From: CBDDBX01 sp965225955
GTDB taxonomy: Bacteria; Acidobacteriota; Aminicenantia; UBA2199
Direction of reading: 5' to 3'
NCBI GenBank assembly: GCA_965225955.1
Contig: CBDDBX010000008.1
Location: forward strand, 1 to 64,000
DNA: 64,000 nucleotides
The notes below the pieces were generated by a model that was not told the DNA's origin, ran no database searches, and saw nothing but the letters and a program-made list of their open reading frames with translations. A program made the position numbers and the translations under genes. This document shows positions 16,522 to 24,814 of this stretch, one piece after another (within the stretch, counting starts at the first letter, position 1; each line of letters starts with the position of its first letter).

Positions 16522-17574
16522 ATGTCTCAGGTTTTAAGCAGAGTATTGATTACATTAATGCTTATGGTTTATACATCACTGGAGCTATGCAGCTTCAGTT
16601 TTCATGTTGAATCTGTTAATAGTTGCAGCAGGTCTACATTCAGAGGAATCTTTGCCGTTTCTGCCAGCGAAGTCTGGATAGCCGGATCCCGTGGAGTTGT
16701 TTTAAAATCTTCAGACAGCGGTGGTAGCTTCAGAAGAGTTATTATACCGGACAGCTGTGGAGGGGATTTCAGAGATATACATGTGATTAACAGAAATACT
16801 GTAGTGCTTCTCAGTATTGGCAACGGAGAGGATTCAAAGATCTATCGAAGTAGTAATGGTGGCAAAACCTGGAAAGTGGTTTATACCAATATGGAGCCGG
16901 AAGGTTTTCTTAACTCTATAGATTTCTGGGATTCTGAGAATGGTATAGCTGTTGGTGATCCTGTAGATGGAAGAATGGATGTGCTCAGAACCTCTGACGG
17001 AGGTAAAACCTGGAAGAGGATTAAAGGGCCTCAGGCTCTCAAAGGAGAAGCTGGCTTTGCTGCAAGTGGAACATGTGTCAGAACTTTAGGTAAAAAACAT
17101 GCATGGATGATAACCGGTGGCAGGATAGATCATACAAGAGTATATAGATCCCGTAATCGTGGGAAAACCTGGGATATGTCTGTATCACCTGTTTTAAGTG
17201 GAAAGATGAGTGCCGGTCTCTTTTCAGTTGCTTTTATTAATGAAAAAAGAGGGATTGTTGTTGGTGGCGATTATATAAAAGAGGATAGTAGTATTAAGAC
17301 TTTTGCCTTAACCGAAGATGGTGGAAAGAGCTGGATAGGATCCGATGATTTTAACCCTGTTTTTCAGTCAGCAACTGGTGTTATAAAATTTGAAGGAAAA
17401 GATTTTATTATAACTGCAGGTCCAAAAGGTGTATATCTGACAAATGGACGTAACAGCTGGAAGAAAATTTCAGGTTATGGTTATCACTGCCTCAGTGTAA
17501 CTCCTGACAGAAAAGCAGTATGGTTTGCCGGATCAAAAGGTCGTATCGGCAGAATGCTCATAAACGAAGATTAG
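16522..17574 (+). CDS. Exported YCF48/BNR-repeat beta-propeller-like protein
   Basis: A 350-residue protein with a hydrophobic N-terminal export signal. It has at least five Asp-box type repeats: SDSGGSFRRV, SNGGKTWKVV, SDGGKTWKRI, SRNRGKTWDMS and TEDGGKSWIGS, spaced by 45-60 residues, which fits a beta propeller of the BNR / YCF48 type. Such proteins include sialidase-like folds and assembly factors, but sialidase catalytic residues are not evident and photosynthesis genes are absent. The start is supported by GGAGG upstream. Probably a periplasmic or surface propeller with an unknown ligand. Confidence 0.75.
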   Translation: MSQVLSRVLITLMLMVYTSLELCSFSFHVESVNSCSRSTFRGIFAVSASEVWIAGSRGVVLKSSDSGGSFRRVIIPDSCGGDFRDIHVINRNTVVLLSIGNGEDSKIYRSSNGGKTWKVVYTNMEPEGFLNSIDFWDSENGIAVGDPVDGRMDVLRTSDGGKTWKRIKGPQALKGEAGFAASGTCVRTLGKKHAWMITGGRIDHTRVYRSRNRGKTWDMSVSPVLSGKMSAGLFSVAFINEKRGIVVGGDYIKEDSSIKTFALTEDGGKSWIGSDDFNPVFQSATGVIKFEGKDFIITAGPKGVYLTNGRNSWKKISGYGYHCLSVTPDRKAVWFAGSKGRIGRMLINED

Positions 17575-17590
17575 TAGGGCGTTTCCTTAA

Positions 17591-17697
17591 ATACCTTCAG
17601 CAGATCCGCAGCGTAGCAAGGACATTGCTTCCCTCCTGCATAGGAGGGGTGGCTGAGGAACGAGGCCGGGGTGGTTATTAAGGTTTTGATCACCAGT
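17591..17697. repeat. Dispersed 107-bp intergenic repeat, copy A
   Basis: It contains a CCTCCTgcatAGGAGG hairpin and ends with GGTGGTTATTAAG and CCAGT. A second copy of the same length lies in the same direction at 21187-21293, so the pair brackets the por operon. No coding capacity. Confidence 0.8.
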
Positions 17698-18043
17698 TCA
17701 AAAAGTGCAAAACTGTGCTGACTTTGTTTATTTTAAAACTATCTTAACAATAAAACGGTAGCATACCGTGTTGCTCATAATAATAAGGGTTTAAGAAAAA
17801 CAACCCCTGATTTAATCACCTGTGTTTGTCAGTGATCGTCTGTGTCTGTCAGTACTCGTCTGTGCCTGTCCGTGTATGTCCTGTACCAGTTCAAAAAGTG
17901 CAAAACTGTGCTGACTTTGTTTGTTTTAAAACTATCTTAACAATAGAACGTTAGCATACTGTGTTGTTCATAATAATAAGAGTTTAAGAAAAACAACCCC
18001 TGATTTAGTCACCTGTGTTTGTCAGTGATTGTCTGTGTCTGTC
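17692..18043. repeat. Two 159-bp direct repeats, period 193 bp
   Basis: Copy 1 is 17692-17850 and copy 2 is 17885-18043; I count about eight differences, mostly transitions. The unit begins ACCAGTTCAAAAAGTGCAAA and ends in TGTGTCTGTC runs. No open frame of note. The space between the copies is filled by further TCTGTGCCTGTCCGTGT-like text. Confidence 0.85.
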
Positions 18044-18052
18044 CTGGGCCTG

Positions 18053-18070
18053 TCCTGAGCTTGTCGAAGG
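18053..18070 (+). repeat. Short dispersed motif, TCCTGAGCTTGTCGAAGG
   Basis: An 18-bp motif whose exact reverse complement occurs at 30026-30043, also in non-coding DNA. Motifs of this kind are common between genes of many environmental bacteria; the role here is unknown. Confidence 0.6.
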
Positions 18071-18131
18071 GTTCTTTGTGTATCTTTGTAATTATTTTTC
18101 TGTTTCAATAATAGAAAACTTATTTTAAATA

Positions 18132-18161
18132 TTGACAATATCTGAAATTTGCCTGTATCAT
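18132..18161 (+). promoter_or_regulatory. Sigma70-type promoter of the por operon
   Basis: Exact TTGACA (18132-18137) and TATCAT (18156-18161) with 18 bp between. Transcription would begin near 18168 and leave a short leader with a strong GGAGGTG before ATG 18191. Confidence 0.65.
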
Positions 18162-18190
18162 CAATTTAGAAAAAGATGGAGGTGTTATAG

Positions 18191-18733
18191 ATGGTTGAAG
18201 TCAGGTGGCATGGCCGTGGAGGTCAGGGAAGTTTCACTGCTGCCAGATTGCTGGGAGTGGCTGCATCGATTTATGGCGATAGTTTTGCACAGGCGTTTCC
18301 CTCATTTGGTCCTGAAAGAAGAGGTGCTCCGGTTCTGGGTTTTAATCGTATTGACGATAAGAAAATCGGGGACAGAAGTGAAGTAAATGAGTGCGATTAT
18401 GCTGTAGTACTGGATGATACCTTATGGGGTGATGCTGTACTAAAAGGTTTGAAGAAAGACAGCGTTATCATAATAAATACATCAACGCCGGAAAAATTTG
18501 CTGATGTTGATTACAAGGTAATTACAATTGATGCAACAGCTATGGCTCTTGAGCTTCTGGGACGCCCTATTAATAATACGGCTATGATGGGTGCTCTTGC
18601 AGCAACAGGTGGGTTTGTTAAACCGGAACAGTGCATTAAAGCTATTGAAAGTATGATGAAAGCTTCAATTGCACAGAAAAATATAAATCTGTTTAATGCA
18701 GCATTTAAGTATGTACAGGAAGGTAGTAAATAA
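18191..18733 (+). CDS. porG: 2-oxoacid:ferredoxin oxidoreductase, gamma subunit
   Basis: A 180-residue subunit with the family start VRWHGRGGQGSFTAARLLGVAA, then FPSFGPERRGAPVLGFNRID. Together with the next three genes it makes up a four-subunit pyruvate (or 2-oxoacid):ferredoxin oxidoreductase, which decarboxylates the acid to acyl-CoA and reduces ferredoxin in the cytoplasm. GGAGGTG precedes the ATG. The stop overlaps the start of the delta subunit (TAATG). Pyruvate is the most likely substrate given ackA in the window, but 2-ketoisovalerate type enzymes share this layout. Confidence 0.88.
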   Translation: MVEVRWHGRGGQGSFTAARLLGVAASIYGDSFAQAFPSFGPERRGAPVLGFNRIDDKKIGDRSEVNECDYAVVLDDTLWGDAVLKGLKKDSVIIINTSTPEKFADVDYKVITIDATAMALELLGRPINNTAMMGALAATGGFVKPEQCIKAIESMMKASIAQKNINLFNAAFKYVQEGSK

Positions 18734-19032
18734 TGAAAAGGCCAGGAATAACAGAATGGAAGGCTCCTGTGTCTCTTAAAGAGATACCTCTGGGCTCAAC
18801 CTGTCAGGCAATGCATCTGGTAACTAAAAATGCCGGATGGAGAGTCTTTAAGCCGATAATAGATAAAGATAAATGTGTTAACTGTCTCAGATGTTTTCTT
18901 CTCTGTCCTGATGGAGTTATAGATAAAGGAGGAGAGCTTCCTGAAATCGACTATGACTTCTGTAAGGGGTGCGGAGTTTGCGCCAAAGAGTGTGGCCCAA
19001 AGGCCATTGAGATGGTAAAGGAGGAGAAGTAG
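18733..19032 (+). CDS. porD: 2-oxoacid:ferredoxin oxidoreductase, delta (ferredoxin-like) subunit
   Basis: A 99-residue subunit with two 4Fe-4S motifs: CVNCLRCFLLCP and CKGCGVCAKECG, which relay electrons from the catalytic site to ferredoxin. The N-terminal part (ITEWKAPVSLKEIPLGSTC) is typical of PorD. The order gamma-delta-alpha-beta is the common archaeal and bacterial layout. It abuts the alpha gene without a gap. Confidence 0.9.
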   Translation: MKRPGITEWKAPVSLKEIPLGSTCQAMHLVTKNAGWRVFKPIIDKDKCVNCLRCFLLCPDGVIDKGGELPEIDYDFCKGCGVCAKECGPKAIEMVKEEK

Positions 19033-20217
19033 ATGGGTAAAAAGATCTTTGTAAGCGGTGATGAAGCTGTTGCAGAAGGAATCAGGCTGGCAAAACCCGA
19101 TGTTATATCTGCGTATCCTATTACACCTCAGACAGTAGCTGTTGAGATGCTTTCTGAATTTTGTGAAGATGGCTCACTTAAGAGTGAATATATACACGTG
19201 GAATCTGAACACAGTGCTCTGGCATGTGCTATTGGAGTAAGTTCTGTAGGTGCAAGGGCATTTACTGCAACCTCTTCCCAGGGCTTACTGTATATGGCTG
19301 AATGTATGCCTTATGCAAGTGGTGCCAGAATGCCTATTGTAATGATGAATGCAAACAGGGCAATTGCAACTCCGTGGAATATCTATGGAGATCAGATGGA
19401 TTCAATGTTTGTTCTCAATTCAGGCTGGATTCAGGTCTATGTTGAAGATGCTCAGGAAGCTCTGGATATGATGATTCAGGCTTATAAAATTGCTGAACAT
19501 GAAGATGTAATGACACCTTTTATGATTAATCTTGATGGTTTTGTTCTTACTCACACATATGAACTGGTGGATCTGCCGGAGCAGGAGAAGGTAGATGAAT
19601 TCCTGCCTCCTGTCAATATGACAGACAACAAGATGTCTCTTGAAGATCCTAAGAGTCTGTGTATTTCAGTTGGTAATGACTTTAATATGGAATTTAAAGT
19701 AAAACAGGAACTGGATATGCATAATTCAAAGCCTGTAATTGAAAAAGTTGACAGAGACTTTGGGGAGATGTTTGGCAGAGCTTATGGTGGTATGATTGAG
19801 AGTTACAGATGTGAAGATGCTGAAGTTATTCTTGTTACTGCCGGAAGTGTTACAGGGACAGCAAGAATTGTTGTGGATAAGATGCGTGAAGAGGGTAAAT
19901 CTGTAGGTCTTCTGAAATTAAGGTATCTGAGACCTTTCCCAACAGAAGAGATTACTGAAGTTCTCAAGAGTGCTTCTGTAGTTGGTGTTGTAGATAAGAA
20001 TATCTCTTTTGGTTACGAAGGTACTATCTTTACAAATGTTAATTCAGCACTTACTACTCTTGAAAAACTGCCTTGTACTACAAATTTCATCGGTGGTCTT
20101 GGTGGAAGAGACATAAGAAAATCAGATATTGAAGAGGCCTATAATAAGATGCTCGATAAGGTATCAGGCAAATCACTGGAAAGAGTTAACTATATGAATA
20201 TGAGGTGTGAAGCATGA
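19033..20217 (+). CDS. porA: 2-oxoacid:ferredoxin oxidoreductase, alpha subunit
   Basis: A 394-residue subunit with the pyrimidine-side thiamine diphosphate domain: DVISAYPITPQTVAVEMLSEF, YIHVESEHSALACAIGVSSVGARAFTATSSQGLLYMAE and PIVMMNANRAIATPWNIYGDQMDSM, followed by a CoA-binding-type C-terminal domain (VILVTAGSVTGTARIVVDKM). These are standard PorA motifs. It overlaps the beta gene by four bases (ATGA). Length is normal for the family. Confidence 0.92.
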   Translation: MGKKIFVSGDEAVAEGIRLAKPDVISAYPITPQTVAVEMLSEFCEDGSLKSEYIHVESEHSALACAIGVSSVGARAFTATSSQGLLYMAECMPYASGARMPIVMMNANRAIATPWNIYGDQMDSMFVLNSGWIQVYVEDAQEALDMMIQAYKIAEHEDVMTPFMINLDGFVLTHTYELVDLPEQEKVDEFLPPVNMTDNKMSLEDPKSLCISVGNDFNMEFKVKQELDMHNSKPVIEKVDRDFGEMFGRAYGGMIESYRCEDAEVILVTAGSVTGTARIVVDKMREEGKSVGLLKLRYLRPFPTEEITEVLKSASVVGVVDKNISFGYEGTIFTNVNSALTTLEKLPCTTNFIGGLGGRDIRKSDIEEAYNKMLDKVSGKSLERVNYMNMRCEA

Positions 20218-21113
20218 AACCTGTAAAACATAATGCAAGGTCAATTGATAATGAAGAGCTGTTTTACGGGCATAAGGCCTGTGGGGGCTGCGGAGAAAGT
20301 CTTGCTGTAAGACTGGCTCTGAAAGTTCTGGGTGAGAAGACTTTTGTCTCTTTACCAGCAGGTTGTATGTCAGCGGTATCATTTATCTATCCTCAGATGG
20401 CTTTTAAGAACAATGCGATAATTACTCCTTTTGCTTCAACAGGAGCAGTCGCTTCAGGTGTTGCTGCCGGTCTTAGAGCTATCGGAGCTACTGAATCTAA
20501 ATCTGTTGGGTTTGCCGGAGACGGAGGTACAGCAGATATCGGTATTCAGGCTCTTTCAGGAGCGATTGATCGTAATGAAGATATAATATACTTCTGTACA
20601 GATAATGAAGCTTATATGAATACAGGTATCCAGAAAAGTGGTCTTACACCTTATGGTACAAAAACCACAACCACTCCTGCAGGAGATAATCTGCCGGGAT
20701 CTGTAACACAGAAGAAGAATATGTTCGAAATTGTTGCTGCTCATGGAATTGCCTATGCTGCTACTGCAAGTATTGGCTACCCCGAAGACTTCATGAATAA
20801 AGTGGAAAAGGCAAAAAATACAAAAGGAACCTCCTATATTCACGTTTTTGCTCCATGTCCAACAGGATGGGGACACGGTACAGAAATAACAGTATCACTT
20901 TCCAGACAGGCTGTAGATTCAGGTCTGTGGTATCTGGCAGAGTTTGAAAATGGAGAGTTTACTCTGAATCGTAATCCCAAAGAGTTTGCATCAGTCAGAG
21001 ATTATCTGAAGTGTCAGGGAAGATTTAAGCACCTTACAGATGAAGATATCGCTCTTATCGAAGCAAATCGTGACAGTAAATGGGAAAAGATGCGTAAAGG
21101 CTGGGTAAAATAA
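20214..21113 (+). CDS. porB: 2-oxoacid:ferredoxin oxidoreductase, beta subunit
   Basis: A 299-residue subunit that binds thiamine diphosphate and one 4Fe-4S cluster. It shows HKACGGCGESLAVRLALKVL, then GVAAGLRAIGATESKSVGFAGDGGTADIGIQAL (GDG...N-type cofactor motif continuing in YFCTDNEAYMNTGIQKSG), and YIHVFAPCPTGW near the C terminus. All are typical of PorB. It ends the operon, which is followed by a probable terminator. Confidence 0.92.
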   Translation: MKPVKHNARSIDNEELFYGHKACGGCGESLAVRLALKVLGEKTFVSLPAGCMSAVSFIYPQMAFKNNAIITPFASTGAVASGVAAGLRAIGATESKSVGFAGDGGTADIGIQALSGAIDRNEDIIYFCTDNEAYMNTGIQKSGLTPYGTKTTTTPAGDNLPGSVTQKKNMFEIVAAHGIAYAATASIGYPEDFMNKVEKAKNTKGTSYIHVFAPCPTGWGHGTEITVSLSRQAVDSGLWYLAEFENGEFTLNRNPKEFASVRDYLKCQGRFKHLTDEDIALIEANRDSKWEKMRKGWVK

Positions 21114-21127
21114 CATAAATATCTAAA

Positions 21128-21148
21128 GGCAGGATTCATGTACCTGCC
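21128..21148 (+). terminator. Probable terminator of the por operon
   Basis: A GGCAGG...CCTGCC stem with flanking AAA/TTT pairs and a nine-base loop, followed by CTTTATTTCTGG. It lies 14 bases after the porB stop. Confidence 0.55.
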
Positions 21149-21186
21149 CTTTATTTCTGGTTTGCATTGCAGAAAGAAATATTTAC

Positions 21187-21293
21187 ATACCTTCAGGAAG
21201 CCCGCAGCGGAGCAAGGGAATAGCCCTCCTCCTGCATAGGAGGAGTACCCGAGGAACGAGGGGGAGGTGGTTATTAAGATTTTAATCGCCAGT
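21187..21293. repeat. Dispersed 107-bp intergenic repeat, copy B
   Basis: The same unit and orientation as 17591-17697, including the CCTCCTgcatAGGAGG hairpin and the GGTGGTTATTAAG end. It lies between porB and the epimerase gene. Confidence 0.8.
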
Positions 21294-21311
21294 CATAAAA
21301 ACACTCTGCAC

Positions 21312-21340
21312 TTGCATTTAACGCAATTTTAAGATAAAAT
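21312..21340 (+). promoter_or_regulatory. Promoter of the epimerase gene
   Basis: TTGCAT (21312-21317) and TAAAAT (21335-21340) are 17 bp apart; transcription would start near 21347, about 20 bases before the ATG. Confidence 0.55.
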
Positions 21341-21367
21341 TCATTGTCTATTTTATGGAGGAAGATA

Positions 21368-21772
21368 ATGATTAAGAAGATCAATCATATTGCTATTGCT
21401 GTAAAAGATCTTGACAGTGAAATTGAAAGATACAGAGATGTACTGGGACTTGAATTCCACGGTACAGAAGTTGTAGAAGAACAGAAAGTAAAAACCGCTT
21501 TTTTTGAAGCTGGTGATGTACATATAGAGCTGCTTATGCCTACTTCTGAAGATTCTCCTGTTGCAAAATTTATTGAGAAAAAGGGTACAGGTATCCACCA
21601 CCTTGCTTTTGATGTCGATAATGTTAAAGAGAAGATTTCAGAAATGGAAGGCAAAGAAGTAAGAATGCTCGACAAAGAGCCCAGAAATGGTGCAAATAAT
21701 ACTAAAATAGCCTTCGCCCACCCTAAGAGTTTTGGTGGAGTTCTTGTTGAATTTACAGAAAAACAGGACTAA
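21368..21772 (+). CDS. mce: Methylmalonyl-CoA epimerase
   Basis: A 134-residue protein of the glyoxalase/VOC fold, from ATG 21368 with GGAGGAAG upstream. The metal-binding residues are in place: NHIAIAVKDLD, VHIELLMPTSEDSPVAKF, GIHHLAFDVDN and VLVEFTEK. The enzyme interconverts (S)- and (R)-methylmalonyl-CoA between methylmalonyl-CoA mutase and the decarboxylating or carboxylating step of propionate metabolism. The mutase is not in this window. Assignment is by family pattern; a general VOC protein is less likely. Confidence 0.85.
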   Translation: MIKKINHIAIAVKDLDSEIERYRDVLGLEFHGTEVVEEQKVKTAFFEAGDVHIELLMPTSEDSPVAKFIEKKGTGIHHLAFDVDNVKEKISEMEGKEVRMLDKEPRNGANNTKIAFAHPKSFGGVLVEFTEKQD

Positions 21773-21810
21773 CATCAAAGATCTTAACCTGCTCCTGAAA
21801 GTAACTGCTG

Positions 21811-21839
21811 TTTACATTAAAGGAGCTTTTTGTTAAAAT
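21811..21839 (+). promoter_or_regulatory. Promoter of rpsO-pnp
   Basis: TTTACA (21811-21816) and TAAAAT (21834-21839) with 17 bp between them, leading to a start near 21846 and a leader of about 30 bases. Confidence 0.5.
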
Positions 21840-21877
21840 ATCGAATTATTCCATATTATCTAAAATCAGGAGGAAAT

Positions 21878-22147
21878 GTGAGTATTACACAGGAAAATAA
21901 GGATAGACTGGTAGAACAGTTTCGTCGCAATGATAAGGATACAGGTTCAACAGAAGTACAGGTAGCAGTCCTGACAGAAAGAATCAAGAACCTGACAGAA
22001 CATTTCAGAAGTCATAACAAAGACCACCATTCAAGAAGAGGACTGCTTGGTCTTGTTTCAAAAAGAAGAAAACTTCTCAAATACCTGAAAAACGAAGATT
22101 ATCAGAGATACGTTACCCTGATCCAGGCTCTCAATCTGAGAAAGTAG
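21878..22147 (+). CDS. rpsO: 30S ribosomal protein uS15
   Basis: An 89-residue protein, exactly the family length, from GTG 21878 preceded by AGGAGGAA. It contains DTGSTEVQVAVLTERI and the signature HSRRGLLGLVSKRRKLLKYL. The protein binds 16S rRNA and bridges to the large subunit. As in most bacteria it directly precedes pnp, with 65 bases between that may hold the processing hairpin. In-frame upstream codons were not used because the strong ribosome site decides the start. Confidence 0.95.
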   Translation: MSITQENKDRLVEQFRRNDKDTGSTEVQVAVLTERIKNLTEHFRSHNKDHHSRRGLLGLVSKRRKLLKYLKNEDYQRYVTLIQALNLRK

Positions 22148-22212
22148 TCGTTCTGAACCCGCATGGTTTTAGTGGTTTGCTAAATTAATACGGGATCAGG
22201 CAAGGAGAAAAC

Positions 22213-24270
22213 ATGAGTAAATCTATAGTTGTAAAAGTTGGCAGTGAAGAGCTGAAAATAGAGATTGGAAGATGGGCTAAACAGTCAAACGGATCTGCAT
22301 TATTAACCTGCAAAGATAATGTAATGCTGGTTACTGCAAATGCAAAAAGTTCAGCAGTAGAAGGGCAGGACTTTTTCCCGTTAATGGTAGATTACAGAGA
22401 CAACAACTACGCAGTTGGTAAAATTCCCGGAGGCTTTTTCAAAAGAGAAGGTAAGCCTTCAGAAAGAGAAGTTCTATTATCAAGATTGATAGACAGACCG
22501 ATTCGCCCCCTGTTCCCCGAGACCTTTTTTAATGAGACACAGGTTATTGCTAACCTACTCTCAGCAGATTTCTCTCTGGACCTGGATTCAATGGGCATCA
22601 TTGGTGCCTCTGCTGCACTTCTGGCTTCAACAATTCCTTTTACAATACCTGTTGGTGCTGTTAAAGTTGGCTGGAAAGAAGGCGAATTCTTTGTAAACCC
22701 AAAACACGAATTACAGAAAGAACTGGATATGATTATTCAGGTTGCCGGTACAGAATCTGATATCGTAATGATTGAAGCTGGTGGTAACGAGTTTACAGAA
22801 GATGTATTCAAGCAGGGACTCATTTTTGCAAAAGAGATCATAACAAATATCTGTGAGGCTCAGAAAGAGCTGATTAATCCTGATAAGATGCCTGTTGAAG
22901 TTGATGAAGAAGCTAAAGCGATCTATGCAGAACTTAAAGACAAGTTCTCAGATTCTCTTAGAGATGCTATCTTCACTCATGACAGAACAGAACGTCATGA
23001 GAAAATGGAAGCTATCACAGAACAGATGCTCGAAAATGTAGAAGAAGATCTGGAAAAGAAGCATAAAACACAGCTTCATGATCTTGAAAGCAGAATATTC
23101 AGAGAAACCCTTGTTGCTGAGAAGAAACGTAATGATGGCAGAGATTTTGATGAAATCAGAAACATCGATATAGAGCTTGGAATTCTTCCAAGAACTCACG
23201 GTTCAGCTGTTTTCACAAGAGGTGAAACCCAGGCTCTGGCAACTGTAACTCTTGGTGCTGAAGATGATGCACAGAGAATTGACAGCATTATTGAGCAGAA
23301 TGAGATCAAGAAATTTATGCTGCACTACAACTTCCCTCCATACTCAGTAGGTGAGGTAAGCTTCTTACGTGGTACAGGCAGAAGAGAGATTGGTCACGGT
23401 AATCTGGCAGAAAAAGCTCTTATGAGAGTACTACCGGATGAAGAGACTTTCCCATATACAATAAGAGTTGTATCTGACATCCTTGAATCAAACGGTTCAT
23501 CATCTCAGGCTACAATCTGTGGTGGTTCACTGGCACTAATGAATGCAGGTGTTCCTATAAAAGCTCCTGTAGCTGGTATTGCTATGGGTCTTGTTGTTGA
23601 AGGTGATGATTTTGCTGTTCTTACAGATATCGCTGGTTTTGAAGATCACTTCGGTGATATGGACTTCAAAATTGCCGGTACAGAGAATGGTATTACTGCT
23701 GTTCAGCTTGACATCAAAATTACAGGTCTTAGTGATGAGATTATTGATAAGACTCTTGAAGATTCAAAGAAAGCAAGAGATTACATACTTGGTAAGATGA
23801 AAGAGGCTATTCCTACTCCATCTACAGATGTTTCTGAGTATGCACCTGTTATTCTCAATATCAAGATTAAATCTGATAAGATAAGAGATCTGATTGGACC
23901 AGGTGGTAAAACAATCAAAGAGCTTGTAACTACATACAACGCAAAAATCAATACTGATGACGATGGTAATGTAACAATCGCAGCACCTAATGCTGAAGTT
24001 GGAGAACAGGTCGTTAACAGAATTCAGGCTATTACAGCTTCTGCTGAAGTTGGTAAAGTATATGAAGGCAAGATCACCAGAATCGAAGATTACGGTGCAT
24101 TTGTAGAAATTCTGCCTGGAGCAGTTGGACTACTTCATATCTCTGAAATTTCAGCAAAGAGACTTAGAACTATCAAAGATGCCAATTTCAGAATTGGTCA
24201 GGAACTTGAGGTTAAAGTAATTAGCATTGACAGAGACAATAGAGTTAAAGTCAGCAGAAAAGCAACTTGA
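22213..24270 (+). CDS. pnp: Polyribonucleotide nucleotidyltransferase (PNPase)
   Basis: A 685-residue protein. Domain order: first RNase PH domain, helical linker, second RNase PH domain (FMLHYNFPPYSVGEV, GTGRREIGHGNLAEKAL, ESNGSSSQATICGGSLALM), KH domain (DLIGPGGKTIKELV) and S1 domain (GKITRIEDYGAFVEILPG, GLLHISEIS). It degrades RNA phosphorolytically from the 3' end in the cytoplasm. AAGGAG precedes the ATG. The C terminus stops soon after S1, a little shorter than in enterobacteria. It is followed without a gap by a pseudopilin gene, an unusual neighbour. Confidence 0.96.
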   Translation: MSKSIVVKVGSEELKIEIGRWAKQSNGSALLTCKDNVMLVTANAKSSAVEGQDFFPLMVDYRDNNYAVGKIPGGFFKREGKPSEREVLLSRLIDRPIRPLFPETFFNETQVIANLLSADFSLDLDSMGIIGASAALLASTIPFTIPVGAVKVGWKEGEFFVNPKHELQKELDMIIQVAGTESDIVMIEAGGNEFTEDVFKQGLIFAKEIITNICEAQKELINPDKMPVEVDEEAKAIYAELKDKFSDSLRDAIFTHDRTERHEKMEAITEQMLENVEEDLEKKHKTQLHDLESRIFRETLVAEKKRNDGRDFDEIRNIDIELGILPRTHGSAVFTRGETQALATVTLGAEDDAQRIDSIIEQNEIKKFMLHYNFPPYSVGEVSFLRGTGRREIGHGNLAEKALMRVLPDEETFPYTIRVVSDILESNGSSSQATICGGSLALMNAGVPIKAPVAGIAMGLVVEGDDFAVLTDIAGFEDHFGDMDFKIAGTENGITAVQLDIKITGLSDEIIDKTLEDSKKARDYILGKMKEAIPTPSTDVSEYAPVILNIKIKSDKIRDLIGPGGKTIKELVTTYNAKINTDDDGNVTIAAPNAEVGEQVVNRIQAITASAEVGKVYEGKITRIEDYGAFVEILPGAVGLLHISEISAKRLRTIKDANFRIGQELEVKVISIDRDNRVKVSRKAT

Positions 24271-24747
24271 ACAGCCACAGAACGACTGAGGCTAAAAAGG
24301 GTTTTACCTTAATTGAGGTAATTGTTGTAGCGGCACTGATTGCAGTTCTTGCATCGGTGGCGTTACCACTAGCTGATCTGTCAGTTAAGAGAGCCAGAGA
24401 GATTGAACTCAAAAGGGCTCTGCGCACAATTCGTCAGGCGATAGATGAGTATCGCCTTTTCGTTACAGAAAACAAAAATCAAAATGGACAGGGATCGTTA
24501 CAACTATCCCGAGTCCCTGGAAGAGCTTGTAAAGGGTATAGAGTACAGAGATAAGAAAAACAATCCCAAAATCCGGAAATTCCTGAGAAGTGTACCCAGA
24601 GATCCTATGACTCAGGATGGAGAGTGGGGAATTCTATCCTATCAGGATAAAAAGGATTCCTCAACATGGGGAGGGGAGAATGTATATGACATATATACGA
24701 GAAGTGAATCAAAAGCTCTTGATGGTACTCTTTACAAGGAGTGGTAG
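24267..24747 (+). pseudogene. Type II secretion/pilin-like pseudopilin, frameshifted at an A5 run
   Basis: The first frame starts at TTG 24267, overlapping the pnp stop, and carries the prepilin signal KKGFTLIEVIVVAALIAVLA followed by a long helix (LKRALRTIRQAIDEYRLF). Removing one A from the AAAAA run at 24474-24478 joins it to the second frame, which continues YNYPESLEELVKGIEY, FLRSVPRDPM, WGILSYQDKKDSSTWGG, VYDIYTRS and ALDGTLYKEW. These are features of GspG-like or related pseudopilins. The restored protein has about 159 residues. Either an assembly or homopolymer error, a true mutation, or slippage on the A run explains the break. Confidence 0.75.
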
Positions 24748-24814
24748 TTGAATTAGATCAACTAATCTGATAACATATAGTTCTTATTTACTTATCTAAA
24801 TGTGGAGGTCCGGT

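Noticed and set aside
16522..17574. Photosystem II assembly factor
   Set aside because: The repeats match the YCF48/BNR type, but nothing photosynthetic is in the window; the name reflects fold, not role.
17692..18043. CRISPR-like array
   Set aside because: Only two long, diverged copies are present; there are no short regular repeats with unique spacers and no cas gene.
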